Below the pieces are notes generated by a model. It ran no database searches and was not told the origin of the DNA. It was given only the letters and a program-made list of their open reading frames with translations. From an uncultured Clostridia bacterium (lineage in GTDB: Bacteria; Bacillota; Clostridia; Oscillospirales; Ruminococcaceae): a stretch of DNA of 64,000 bases. The translations under genes and the position numbers were made by a program. The stretch lies in the NCBI GenBank assembly GCA_947624675.1, contig CANQLI010000002.1, positions 124,001 to 188,000 of the forward strand, written 5' to 3'. Positions 41,797 through 50,057 of the stretch are shown piece after piece. Positions within the stretch are counted from its first letter, which is position 1; every line of letters begins with the position of its first letter.

Positions 41797-42996
41797 TCAG
41801 TAGTTTCCTGCCTGCTCAACCTGACTGTACATCGAGAACATAGGCATAAGAACAGACAGCATTATTATTACAACGAAAAATGCCAATATAACTATCATTA
41901 TAGGCTCTATCATTGTCATAAGCTTCTTTACAGCCATATTCGAGTCATAATCATAGGCGTCAGCAATAGACACTAACAGAGAATCAAGCTGTCCCGTTTC
42001 CTCTCCGACGGCTATCGTATCAGCCAGCTTTCTGTCAAATCCGTCTACCGTCATAAGCGAGCTTGAGAGCGGGTTTCCTGCTCTTACCGATCTTATGACA
42101 TCTTCAAACTGTGATGTGAGATACCTGTTTCCTATCGTATCTTTTGAAATTTGAAGCGCGTTTATTATGGAAAGTCCGCTTGAGTAAAGAGAAGCCAGCG
42201 TTCTTGAAAACCTTGCGGTATATATTATCTTTAAGAGCTTTCCGATAACCGGCGCTTTAAGCTTAAGCTTATCCTTTTGATACTTTACCGCCTCAATCTG
42301 AAAAACAAAGTACAGAATTACACACACGACGGCGACTACTATCGCTATCTGTATAAAATTATTTGTAAGGGCATTAGATATACCCATTACGACCTTTGTT
42401 ATTGCCGGAAGCTCCATTCCCTCAAAAACATCGGCAAACATCGGTACGACAAATGTCATAAGTCCTACCGCAACCAAAACAGTCAATATACCGAGTATCA
42501 TAGGATATGTAAGCGCGCCCTTTACACTTTTTGTGAGCCTATGGTCCTTTTCGTAATGATCAGCCATCTTTAACATCGTTTCGTCAAGGCGTCCCGACGC
42601 TTCTCCTGCCTTTACCATATTTATGAGCATCGGCGGAAAAGTCCTTCCTAAAAGCTCCATAGCGTCAGACAGAGCTATTCCCCTCTTGATAGATGTTGAT
42701 ACTTCCGTAAACGCATACTTTAGCTTCGGCGAAAGATCCCTATTCGTAATTATATTCATCGCACGGACAAGTGATACTCCGGCGCCAAGCATACTCGAGA
42801 TCTCTCGGCAAAATGTCGATATTTCTTCTGCCTTAAGCTTTTTGTTCCTGTTTTTATCTACCTTTTCCGTAAAGCTTGAAAGATAAAGGCCCATATCCTT
42901 AAGAGCCTTTTTAAGCGCATCCGGACTTGCGGCATTTAAAGCACCTTTTTTTACCTTTCCTGCTATATCCTTTGCAGTATATTTGTAAAGCGGCAT
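41797..42996 (-). CDS. pilC: Type IV pilus platform protein PilC (GspF family)
   Basis: 399 residues with two GspF domains. The first is around 60-190 (ISTFCREISSMLGAGVSLVRAM, GEASGRLDETMLKMADHYEK) and the second around 260-390 (FSRTLASLYSSGLSIINALQ, GEETGQLDSLLVSIADAYDY). Three membrane helices are evident: about 165-190, 218-240 and 365-390. It is the membrane platform that couples PilB and PilT to the pilus. First gene of the operon. Confidence 0.93.
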   Translation of the reverse strand: MPLYKYTAKDIAGKVKKGALNAASPDALKKALKDMGLYLSSFTEKVDKNRNKKLKAEEISTFCREISSMLGAGVSLVRAMNIITNRDLSPKLKYAFTEVSTSIKRGIALSDAMELLGRTFPPMLINMVKAGEASGRLDETMLKMADHYEKDHRLTKSVKGALTYPMILGILTVLVAVGLMTFVVPMFADVFEGMELPAITKVVMGISNALTNNFIQIAIVVAVVCVILYFVFQIEAVKYQKDKLKLKAPVIGKLLKIIYTARFSRTLASLYSSGLSIINALQISKDTIGNRYLTSQFEDVIRSVRAGNPLSSSLMTVDGFDRKLADTIAVGEETGQLDSLLVSIADAYDYDSNMAVKKLMTMIEPIMIVILAFFVVIIMLSVLMPMFSMYSQVEQAGNY

Positions 42997-43048
42997 AACA
43001 TTCTCCTTACAGCTATTAAACCTACATTATCCTGACCTATACAAATAA

Positions 43049-43077
43049 ATTATATCATACTTTACCGTCAAATGCAA
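43049..43077 (-). promoter_or_regulatory. Sigma-A promoter of the type IV pilus operon
   Basis: TTGCAT (43072-43077) and TATAAT (43049-43054), 17 bases apart, about 50 bases upstream of pilC. I see no riboswitch in the short leader. Confidence 0.75.
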
Positions 43078-43172
43078 CAAAATTTAATGCTTTTTGTCGA
43101 TCACTTTTTAAAAAAAGGTCAAAGGCATTACCCTTTGACCTAATTTATCAATAAACTTATAACTATTATTGT

Positions 43173-43718
43173 CTACTTAAAATATCTGTCGTATAATCCC
43201 TTAAAGCCGCATCCGTGTCTTGCCTCGTCCTTTGACATTTCGTGTACTGTGTCGTGTACAGCGTCATATCCAAGCTCCTTAGCACGCTTAGCTAACTTCA
43301 GCTTACCTTCACAGGCACCGTTTTCAGCCATATATCTCATTTCGAGATTCTTTTTGGTTGAATCGGTAACTACCTCTCCGAGAAGCTCAGCAAACTTTGC
43401 TGCGTGTTCAGCTTCTTCCCATGCAGCCTTTTCATAATAAAGACCTACTTCCGGATAGCCCTCTCTGTATGCAACCCTCGCCATCGCAAGATACATACCG
43501 ACCTCTGTGCATTCGCCGTTGAAGTTATCCTTAAGTCCCTGTACTACCTCTTCGTCAAGACCCTTAGCTGAACCTACTTTATGCTCGTCAGCCCATGTTA
43601 TATCGCTTGACTCGCTCTTTGTAAACTTTTCTCCCGGTACATTACACTGCGGACACTTCTCCGGAGGAGTGTCTCCCTCATAAACATATCCGCATACCGG
43701 ACAAACCCATTTAGCCAT
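43173..43718 (-). CDS. Reverse rubrerythrin (N-terminal rubredoxin), probable NADH-dependent peroxidase
   Basis: 181 residues. The rubredoxin module comes first ([26 protein letters not shown]), then a diiron domain ([67 protein letters not shown]). This reversed order is found in oxygen- and peroxide-inducible rubrerythrins of clostridia. It reduces peroxide with electrons from rubredoxin oxidoreductases. AGGAGG precedes the ATG. A palindrome stands upstream. Confidence 0.93.
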   Translation of the reverse strand: MAKWVCPVCGYVYEGDTPPEKCPQCNVPGEKFTKSESSDITWADEHKVGSAKGLDEEVVQGLKDNFNGECTEVGMYLAMARVAYREGYPEVGLYYEKAAWEEAEHAAKFAELLGEVVTDSTKKNLEMRYMAENGACEGKLKLAKRAKELGYDAVHDTVHEMSKDEARHGCGFKGLYDRYFK

Positions 43719-43772
43719 AATATTTACCTCCTTAGAAAAATTGACCTCTATAAGAGAACTTTCATTCCCGTT

Positions 43773-43800
43773 AGAATAATACCATATTATGGATTATTCT
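43773..43800 (-). promoter_or_regulatory. Inverted repeat upstream of the reverse rubrerythrin gene
   Basis: AGAATAAT (43773-43780) and ATTATTCT (43793-43800) are perfect inverted repeats. They enclose CCATA-T-TATGG, a second palindrome. The site is about 55-80 bases before the start codon, where an operator would be expected. The core does not match the PerR consensus (TTATAATNATTATAA) exactly. Confidence 0.4.
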
Positions 43801-43847
43801 TCTATTGCATTTGCAACTTTTTTGTCTTCAATACCTTTACTCTTTAA

Positions 43848-43886
43848 TAAAATAAAGGCACGCATAAGTAATTAACTTACGCGCGC
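43848..43886 (-). terminator. Terminator of the HU and H1-like gene pair
   Basis: On the minus strand GCGCGCGTAAGT (43875-43886) pairs with ACTTATGCGTGC (43858-43869), 12 pairs including two G-T, followed by CTTTATTTTA. Confidence 0.8.
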
Positions 43887-43918
43887 TTTTCTCAATCGTA
43901 TAAGGATTTAAGGGTCAA

Positions 43919-44266
43919 TTAAAGATCGATCTTTCCTGCTACCTTTGCGTTTACAACATAGTATGCAGCATTGTCTTCAGGCTTTACATATACATCGATA
44001 GACTTAACAGCAGTCTTATTCTCAGCCTTGTAAGCAGCCTCACAAGCAGCAACTACATCCTTAGCGATGATCTGCTTTCCGTAAAACTCAACGACAACGT
44101 TTGTCTTAACTGAAGCTTCCTTCTTAGCAGGAGCCTTTTTTGCCGCAGGCTTTTTAGCAGCAGCCTTTTTGGCGGGAGCTTTTTTTGCTACCGCAGTCTT
44201 AGCCGGTGCTTTTGGAGCCTGTGCTTCGATTGCCATTTTTTCCTCTGTCTTCTTTGTTGTAGCCAT
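43919..44266 (-). CDS. H1-like basic-tail protein (DUF6465-type C-terminus)
   Basis: 115 residues. Residues about 14-50 are a run of Lys-Ala-Pro repeats (KKAPAKKAAAKKPAAKK), resembling eukaryotic histone H1 tails and bacterial Hc1/AlgP tails. Residues 55-115 form a small domain (VVVEFYGKQIIAKDVVAACEAAYKAE...YYVVNAKVAG) that I associate with DUF6465. It starts 28 bases after HU on the same strand and shares its promoter and terminator. A role in DNA or RNA binding alongside HU is inferred. Confidence 0.78.
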   Translation of the reverse strand: MATTKKTEEKMAIEAQAPKAPAKTAVAKKAPAKKAAAKKPAAKKAPAKKEASVKTNVVVEFYGKQIIAKDVVAACEAAYKAENKTAVKSIDVYVKPEDNAAYYVVNAKVAGKIDL

Positions 44267-44294
44267 AATAAACCACCCTTTCTAAACGCAATGC

Positions 44295-44570
44295 TTATTC
44301 AGCAACTGCGTCCTTAAGACCTTTTCCCGCTTTAAAAGTTGGAACCTTTTTAGCAGGTACATTAATAGTTTCCTTTGTTCTCGGATTGATAGCAGTCTTT
44401 GCTGCTCTGTCCTTAACTTCAAATGTTCCAAATCCAACGAGAGAAATCTTCTCGCCTTTCTTGAGTGACTCTGTTACTGTATCGATAACAACCTTAAGAG
44501 CCTTTTCTGCGTCCTTCTTAGAGTAATCGCCATTAGCTGCGATCGCTTCAATGAGTTCTGTTTTAGTCAT
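44295..44570 (-). CDS. hup: HU family DNA-binding protein
   Basis: 91 residues: MTKTELIEAIAANGDYSKKDAEKAL, GFGTFEVKDRAAKTAINPRTKE and FKAGKGLKDAV, a textbook HU. It bends and compacts DNA as a dimer. I start at ATG 44570, which has GGAGG 8 bases ahead; the upstream codon at 44585 does not. Cotranscribed with the H1-like gene. Confidence 0.96.
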   Translation of the reverse strand: MTKTELIEAIAANGDYSKKDAEKALKVVIDTVTESLKKGEKISLVGFGTFEVKDRAAKTAINPRTKETINVPAKKVPTFKAGKGLKDAVAE

Positions 44571-44608
44571 AACCAAATCCTCCATCTTCTTAAAAATTTT
44601 ATGCTTTC

Positions 44609-44637
44609 AGTATACTCCCAAGCCCCCGAAAAGTCAA
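44609..44637 (-). promoter_or_regulatory. Sigma-A promoter of hup
   Basis: TTGACT (44632-44637) and TATACT (44609-44614) with a 17-base spacer containing GGGGG. The leader is about 35 bases. Confidence 0.85.
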
Positions 44638-44763
44638 GGTTTATAATACTAAATCAACCTTTTTTACATAGTTTTCCCTCGTAAAAACGACATTATTATG
44701 CAAAAGACACAAAAACTTCCGTTAAACCAGTATAACAAACTAAGCTTTTTCCTTTTATAATGT

Positions 44764-46074
44764 CTATTTCTCACACTTTAACACAAGCGATGTATATGCG
44801 GGAAGGCGTGTCCCGCCGCCAAAATCAAACCTCTCGCCGGTCAAAAGATTTATCGCTTCGCCGCATCCGACATCAAAGTGAGCAACATACTCCGACTCGT
44901 CGGCATTTATACACGCAAGTATTCTCTCGCTATCTGTTTTTCTCTCGACTATACATTGTTTATTTGTCAGCACCGGCACCGATAAGCTACCGTAATTTAA
45001 CGCTTCAGACTTCTTCTTTATCTCAGCAAGCTTTGCTATATGCTCGCTAAGGGAGTTAAATTCCGGCTTTTCATAGGATGCCCTCAGAGCCGGGTCGCCA
45101 TCCTTTTTCTCGGCTTTAGCTCCCCATTCGCTTCCGTAATAGATACAAGGTATTCCCGGCATTGTGAACAGCATCGTATATAAAAGCGGGAGATGGCGCT
45201 CATTTGTAAGTGTACTTGCGATCCTAGAGACATCGTGATTGTCAGCAAAGCACAAAAGATGCATTCCTCTGTACCTGCACCAGTTCTCCGGTCCGAACTG
45301 ATTTTTAAGTGAATGGCATATCTCAAACATATTCATACTGTTAAAGCTTGAATACAGTCCCTTATAGCATTCGTAATTAGTCGCACTGTGGAGCATTGAA
45401 TCATTTACGATCTGTGTATAATCGCCGTGAATCATCTCCCCTATAAGCACAAAATCCTTCTTAATGCTGTCGCAAAAACCTCTTAAGCGGCGAAGAAAAT
45501 CCCTGTCGATCATATAGGCAACATCAAGTCTCAAGCCGTCTATATCAAACTCCTCGACCCACATTTTTACACAGTCAAAAATATGGGTTATTACCTCTTC
45601 GTTTCTTAAATTCAGCTTTACAAGGTCGTAGTGACCCTCCCAGCCCTCATACCATAAGCCGTCCGAATAGGGTGAATTTCCGTTAAAATCTATGTTGAAC
45701 CAATAACGATAAGGCGAGCTCTCTCTGTTTTTAAGCACATCCTGAAATGCCCAGAATCCTCTTCCGACATGGTTAAAAACCCCGTCAAGAACAACTCTTA
45801 TTCCCTCATTATGAAGCTTATTACATACCTCTTTAAAGTCGTCGTTTGTGCCTAAGCGGGTATCTATTTTTCTATAATCTCTCGTATTGTATCCGTGGTT
45901 ATCAGATTCAAAAACAGGTGAAAAGTATATGGCGTCTGCGCCAAGTTTTTTTATATGAGGTATCCATTCCGAAACCTTTTTGATCCTGTTTTTCGCCACG
46001 CCGTCATTTTCAAACGGAGCACCGCAAAATCCCAGAGGATAAATCTGATAAAACACGCTTTCATATGCCCACAT
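44764..46074 (-). CDS. GH13 alpha-amylase family enzyme, cytoplasmic
   Basis: 436 residues without signal peptide, so it acts inside the cell on imported maltodextrins. The four GH13 regions are intact: GVFNHVG; GLRLDVAYM (nucleophile Asp); IGEMIHGDY (acid/base Glu); and FADNHDVSR (transition-state Asp). The start MWAYESVFYQIYPLGFCG and the small C-terminal beta domain resemble neopullulanase/cyclomaltodextrinase or alpha-glucosidase relatives, but without their N-terminal dimer domain. The exact specificity is open. Single gene with its own promoter. Confidence 0.88.
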   Translation of the reverse strand: MWAYESVFYQIYPLGFCGAPFENDGVAKNRIKKVSEWIPHIKKLGADAIYFSPVFESDNHGYNTRDYRKIDTRLGTNDDFKEVCNKLHNEGIRVVLDGVFNHVGRGFWAFQDVLKNRESSPYRYWFNIDFNGNSPYSDGLWYEGWEGHYDLVKLNLRNEEVITHIFDCVKMWVEEFDIDGLRLDVAYMIDRDFLRRLRGFCDSIKKDFVLIGEMIHGDYTQIVNDSMLHSATNYECYKGLYSSFNSMNMFEICHSLKNQFGPENWCRYRGMHLLCFADNHDVSRIASTLTNERHLPLLYTMLFTMPGIPCIYYGSEWGAKAEKKDGDPALRASYEKPEFNSLSEHIAKLAEIKKKSEALNYGSLSVPVLTNKQCIVERKTDSERILACINADESEYVAHFDVGCGEAINLLTGERFDFGGGTRLPAYTSLVLKCEK

Positions 46075-46127
46075 TTTGATCTCTCCTTATTATGTTAAGT
46101 ATCTTTTGTAAAAACATTATCTTATAA

Positions 46128-46156
46128 AGTATACACGCTTATAAGGTTTATGTCAA
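46128..46156 (-). promoter_or_regulatory. Sigma-A promoter of the GH13 gene
   Basis: TTGACA (46151-46156) and TATACT (46128-46133), 17 bases apart, on the minus strand. A divergent promoter begins 10 bases away. Confidence 0.88.
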
Positions 46157-46165
46157 GCAAAATAA

Positions 46166-46194
46166 TTGACTTTTAAGCGGTTTGGAGCTATAAT
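46166..46194 (+). promoter_or_regulatory. Sigma-A promoter of the zinc-ribbon protein gene
   Basis: TTGACT (46166-46171) and TATAAT (46189-46194), 17 bases apart. Transcription from about 46201 would leave the ATG at 46209 without a ribosome site, supporting the start at 46233. Confidence 0.82.
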
Positions 46195-46232
46195 AAAATC
46201 GTAGAATTATGGCGAAAGACCGGTGGATAACT

Positions 46233-47900
46233 ATGGCGAAGAAAAAAAAGATCATTTGCGCTAACTGTAAGGAAGAGCTGCTTTCAAATACTAAGATTTG
46301 TCCGTTTTGTGATAATCCTGTTGTGGAGCAAGCCAAGGACAAGCCTAAAAAGAAGAAAAAACGCGCCCTTAGTGTGATAGTTGTGCTTATATGGGTAATA
46401 CTCATTTCTGTGATAATCGCCCTTGGACTTTGGCTTACATACAGATTTGCTTTTACCTCCTTTGACTGTAAAGAAATTTTATCCGTACACTTCGACGGAA
46501 GCAACCGTCACGGTATAGGGTATGTTACTTTTGACGAACAGCTAGACCTTTTTACCGCTACCGAGAACGGAGAAGACGGAACACCAAAGCTTAGCGATGT
46601 GTATGACACCGATACCGAGCGTGCGTCAGAGCTTCAGAAACTTTTAAGATCTTCTATTTATGTTGCCGATGACCCAAGAGACGAAACCTACAAAACAACG
46701 GTAGATGGGATAATTCACACCGGCACTACTCTGTCAAAAAAAGATGATATAAAAAATGGCGATGTTATCAAAGTCAAAGTAAGCTATGATCTATGGGGAC
46801 TCTTAAAGAAGGGTGTAAGGCTTGAAAACACAGAGTTCACTATAAAGGTCACCGGTCTTAGCGACTCGGCTACACTTAATCCTTTTGCAGACATAAAATA
46901 CATTTTTACAGGCGTTGAAAATTACGGAAAAGTGTCGCTTGATCTTTCAAAATGCCCAGACATAATACTTGACAGCTTTGATTTTTCCGTTTCACCGAAC
47001 GAGAATCTTTGTGAAGGGGACGAGATAACAGTTACCGCAAAATACAAGGGCGACACCTATGACGATACATCGGGCACAATAAGCTACGGCGGTCGCTTCT
47101 ACTCGGTAAGCAAGGAATCGTCCATAAGCGTTACTGTCGGAAAGCTGAGCGCTACAAATACACTTGATCCTTTTGAAAATGTCGAGGTGATATATGACGG
47201 AATTGATCCGTTTTTGTCTGTCGCAGGTTTTGACACAAGCAAGTCCTTAAGAGCGATAAACACTTATTTTGATTTTGTTGCGGATCAAAGCGAAAACCTA
47301 AAATCAGGTCAGGTAATAAATGTCAAAGCCGTTTATAAAACGGTAAACGGAAGGCAGTATACCGACAGCGATCTGCAAAGCGCGGGATATATACTGCTCA
47401 AAACAGAGAGGACCTATACTGTTCCCGACAGCGTCTCTAAATATGCAACAAAGTCGACAGGCTTTGATCAAAAGAAAATTGAAGAAAGCATCTCGGCTTA
47501 TCTTTCTCCTTTTATGACCGGTAAAAACAAAATCAAGCTTATAAACTGTTATCTTGGTATAAGAAAGGATGCTTCAAAAGATATTCCGTATAACAAATAC
47601 TATGAGGTATATCAGATCACTACCGAAAACAACACATTATATATGGTGTTTGCAGCTGAAAAGATTTACACTACCTCAGACGGTGGACTGTATTTCAATC
47701 TTCTCTACACCGAAGAAACTAATCCGGATAAGGATGCTCTTCTCGACAAATATATACGGTGTGACAAAACCGATTACACTATAAGCAAAATCAATCTACC
47801 GGCTTCACCTGTCAACAACTTTAACATCACCACGACTACGACTACTAAAAAGCCAAAGGCTACGGATGATAAGAAGGAGACTTCAAGTACCTCGGAATAA
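46233..47900 (+). CDS. Zinc-ribbon membrane protein with repeated extracytoplasmic domains
   Basis: 555 residues. A zinc ribbon (CANCKEELLSNTKICPFC) in the cytoplasm and a Lys-rich stretch precede one membrane helix (LSVIVVLIWVILISVIIALGLWL). The extracytoplasmic part carries at least two related modules, about 110 residues each. Both show LxPFxxxxxxFxGxxxxxxVxxD-type openings (LNPFADIKYIFTGVENYG; LDPFENVEVIYDGIDPF) and end in a GD/Q-x-I-x-V-x-A-x-Y strand. A Thr-rich tail closes it. Similar zinc-ribbon plus membrane proteins are common in gut Firmicutes with unknown role. I do not recognise a function. Confidence 0.8.
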   Translation: MAKKKKIICANCKEELLSNTKICPFCDNPVVEQAKDKPKKKKKRALSVIVVLIWVILISVIIALGLWLTYRFAFTSFDCKEILSVHFDGSNRHGIGYVTFDEQLDLFTATENGEDGTPKLSDVYDTDTERASELQKLLRSSIYVADDPRDETYKTTVDGIIHTGTTLSKKDDIKNGDVIKVKVSYDLWGLLKKGVRLENTEFTIKVTGLSDSATLNPFADIKYIFTGVENYGKVSLDLSKCPDIILDSFDFSVSPNENLCEGDEITVTAKYKGDTYDDTSGTISYGGRFYSVSKESSISVTVGKLSATNTLDPFENVEVIYDGIDPFLSVAGFDTSKSLRAINTYFDFVADQSENLKSGQVINVKAVYKTVNGRQYTDSDLQSAGYILLKTERTYTVPDSVSKYATKSTGFDQKKIEESISAYLSPFMTGKNKIKLINCYLGIRKDASKDIPYNKYYEVYQITTENNTLYMVFAAEKIYTTSDGGLYFNLLYTEETNPDKDALLDKYIRCDKTDYTISKINLPASPVNNFNITTTTTTKKPKATDDKKETSSTSE

Positions 47901-47906
47901 TAATTC

Positions 47907-47950
47907 AATTAAAAAGCGGCGAGAAAGCACTCTCTCGCCGCTTTTTAATT
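47907..47950. terminator. Bidirectional terminator
   Basis: An 18-pair perfect stem, AATT-AAAAAGCGGCGAGA with its complement (47907-47924 and 47933-47950), with an 8-base loop. It overlaps the last codons of the M23 gene and can stop both converging transcripts. Confidence 0.9.
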
Positions 47951-48634
47951 CTCGTTTACATACATCACCGGGTCTATCCACTCATCATTCAGCTTCATCG
48001 CGAAATGCAGGTGTGCTCCTAACTTACTCTCTATCTCCGCAGTTTCGCCGACTGTACCTATTTTCTGTCCCGTTACCGTTTCGTCGCCTACTGAAATATC
48101 AAGGTCTTTATTTAATCCGAAATAATAACTGAACACTCCGTTTTTATGATCTATCACAACGCAGGTTCCCCAGAGTGTGTCGTCATAAATATCATTGACC
48201 ACGCCCTCTCCGGCTGATAATACGGGAGTTCCGTTCTCCGCCTTAATATCCACACCGTCATGTGTCAGCCAATAACCAAGTGTTTCACTTTTTACCAATT
48301 CCCCGTTTGAGAATCCATTGGTAAGCTCCCCTTCAACCGGCATATCAAATCCCATATTGTTTGCCGGTTCGGTCGCCGGCGGCTCCTCACTTGTAGGCTC
48401 TGTCACACTCTCCGTTTCCTTTTCGGTGACGCCCTCCTTGGCTATATCCGCTGCGACATTATTTACATTTTGTCCTGTCAGTATCTGACTGTTAAGAAGC
48501 TTTGTCATTGTTTTCTGATATGACCAATAGCTTATAAGACCTATAAGCAGAAACGCTGCTAAAACTATCAGTACGGTTCTTCTTGCTTTAAGTGCGTTGA
48601 TTATGCCCGTGAATTTTCCCGTGCTTTTTTTCAT
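47945..48634 (-). CDS. M23 family peptidase-domain membrane protein, possibly SpoIIQ
   Basis: 229 residues. A short cytoplasmic start and one membrane helix (TVLIVLAAFLLIGLISYWSY) are followed by a Thr/Glu-rich linker and a LytM domain. The zinc motifs are HDGVD (HxxxD) and HLHF (HxH), so the metal site is intact. SpoIIQ has this same layout and is degenerate in Bacillus but metal-binding in clostridia. Location directly downstream of sigK favours a sporulation role; that remains inference, and a vegetative cell-wall hydrolase is the alternative. Confidence 0.8.
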   Translation of the reverse strand: MKKSTGKFTGIINALKARRTVLIVLAAFLLIGLISYWSYQKTMTKLLNSQILTGQNVNNVAADIAKEGVTEKETESVTEPTSEEPPATEPANNMGFDMPVEGELTNGFSNGELVKSETLGYWLTHDGVDIKAENGTPVLSAGEGVVNDIYDDTLWGTCVVIDHKNGVFSYYFGLNKDLDISVGDETVTGQKIGTVGETAEIESKLGAHLHFAMKLNDEWIDPVMYVNEN

Positions 48635-48686
48635 TTAAAAACATCCCTTCGAATTATTTTCCTCAAGGATAGTTTTAACAGTTTTT

Positions 48687-49385
48687 TTAATTGTATTCAT
48701 CATTTTTATCAAATTTTTCTTTAAGCTTCATAAGCGCCTTTTTTTCGATTCTGGAAACATAGCTTCTTGATATGTTGAACCTTTTTGCTACCTCCCTCTG
48801 AGTAAGCGGAGTTTTTCCGAACAGTCCATAGCGCAGTATTATTATCTCCTTTTCCCTTTCATCAAGCGCTTTTTCTATATAAGAATAAAGCTGTTTTGAA
48901 CTAATCGAAAGATCTATCCTGTCGATTATGTTATCGTCTCCGGCTATTATGTCGATAAGAGTAAGTGTGTTCCCATCCTTATCGGTATCTATCGGGTCCT
49001 CAAAATAAACTTCTGTCGAGCTTTTTTTCAGTGAACGAAAGTGCATAAGTATCTCATTTTCTACACATTTGCTTGCATATGTCGCAAATCTCGTACCCTT
49101 GTGATGATCATAAGTTACGACCGCCTTCATAAGACCTATCGTTCCTATCGAAATAAGGTCCTCATTATCGGTAGTTGTTGACGAATACTTTTTCACTATA
49201 TGTGCCACAAGCCTTAAGTTGTGTTCAATTATCTTGATCCTTGCATCCTTATCTCCCTTTGAAGCAAGCTCAAAGCATTCGCGCTCCTCCTTTGCATTCA
49301 GCGGCTTTGGAAACGCTGTATTTTTGTCAAGGTGAAGCGCAAAAATCAGGATATTTGAAAAAATAAATTGTAAAAAAGAAAGCAT
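48687..49385 (-). CDS. sigK: Pro-sigma-K, late mother-cell sporulation sigma factor
   Basis: 232 residues. The first 20 or so (MLSFLQFIFSNILIFALHL) form the hydrophobic pro-sequence removed by SpoIVFB in Bacillus. The core has ERECFELASKGDKDARIKII, NEDLISIGTIGLMKAV (region 2), a region 3 linker, and the -35 helix-turn-helix LTQREVAKRFNISRSYVSRIEKKAL. The gene is continuous, with no skin element. ATG 49385 is preferred because GGGGGA stands 7 bases ahead. That site lies inside a large hairpin. Confidence 0.93.
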   Translation of the reverse strand: MLSFLQFIFSNILIFALHLDKNTAFPKPLNAKEERECFELASKGDKDARIKIIEHNLRLVAHIVKKYSSTTTDNEDLISIGTIGLMKAVVTYDHHKGTRFATYASKCVENEILMHFRSLKKSSTEVYFEDPIDTDKDGNTLTLIDIIAGDDNIIDRIDLSISSKQLYSYIEKALDEREKEIIILRYGLFGKTPLTQREVAKRFNISRSYVSRIEKKALMKLKEKFDKNDEYN

Positions 49386-49434
49386 AAAAAAGTCCCCCAT
49401 TATATTCTTACAATATAAGAATATGATAGAGGAC
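49386..49434 (-). terminator. Hairpin overlapping the sigK ribosome site, terminator-like
   Basis: On the minus strand the arms 49416-49434 and 49392-49410 pair over 19 positions with one mismatch and a few G-T pairs, around a 5-base loop. TTTTTT follows directly. It can end the dtd transcript, and its 3' arm contains the GGGGGA ribosome site of sigK. Confidence 0.8.
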
Positions 49435-49451
49435 ATTTTGTTGATACTAAT

Positions 49452-49889
49452 TCATTCTAAAATAACGGTAAACGGTCCGTCATTTACTAGCGACACCTTC
49501 ATATCCGCTCCGAAAATTCCCGTACTCACCTTTCTTCCAGTCTTTTGTTTACAAAGCGACACGAAATACTCATAAAGCTCGTTTGCTCTTTCCGGCTTTT
49601 CAGCATCGGCAAACCCCGGTCTGTTGCCCTTTCTGCAATCCGCATACAGCGTGAACTGTGATACAATCAAAAGCTCTCCGGACACATCGTTTAAAGACAG
49701 GTTTATCTTGTCATTTTCATCAGAAAATATCCTGAGATTAACGAGCTTATTTGAAAGCCTCTCACAGTCAGACTCGGTATCCCCCGTTTTTGCTCCCAAC
49801 AGGACCAGATATCCTTTACCTATTTCTCCGACCGTCTTTCCATCCACATCAACAGATGCTGACAAAACTCTTTGAACCACAAGTCTCAC
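49452..49889 (-). CDS. dtd: D-aminoacyl-tRNA deacylase
   Basis: 145 residues: [56 protein letters not shown] (the SQFTL motif) and [16 protein letters not shown] (NDGPVT-type motif). It removes D-amino acids from tRNA. The GTG at 49889 is the real start: GGAGG is 10 bases ahead, and the sequence then matches family members from residue 1. Upstream ATG is rejected. It ends before the terminator-like hairpin. Confidence 0.95.
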   Translation of the reverse strand: MRLVVQRVLSASVDVDGKTVGEIGKGYLVLLGAKTGDTESDCERLSNKLVNLRIFSDENDKINLSLNDVSGELLIVSQFTLYADCRKGNRPGFADAEKPERANELYEYFVSLCKQKTGRKVSTGIFGADMKVSLVNDGPFTVILE

Positions 49890-49993
49890 TTTATGTTTTC
49901 CTCCGTTTTTTATTATTGTAACACATACCTTAAAATAATGCAAACACTTATACTCACGAAGGTAAAAAAGTTTTTTCTTATTATTTAAAACCG

Positions 49994-50022
49994 TTGAAGT
50001 TTTGTGAAATATATGGTAAAAT
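49994..50022 (+). promoter_or_regulatory. Sigma-A promoter of the DUF6106-like/acpS/nnr operon
   Basis: TTGAAG (49994-49999) and TAAAAT (50017-50022) with a 17-base spacer, 36 bases before the first gene. The next genes follow within 5 bases or overlap. Confidence 0.7.
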
Positions 50023-50057
50023 ATATATTATAAAACAGTTATTTTAGGAGTGGAAAA

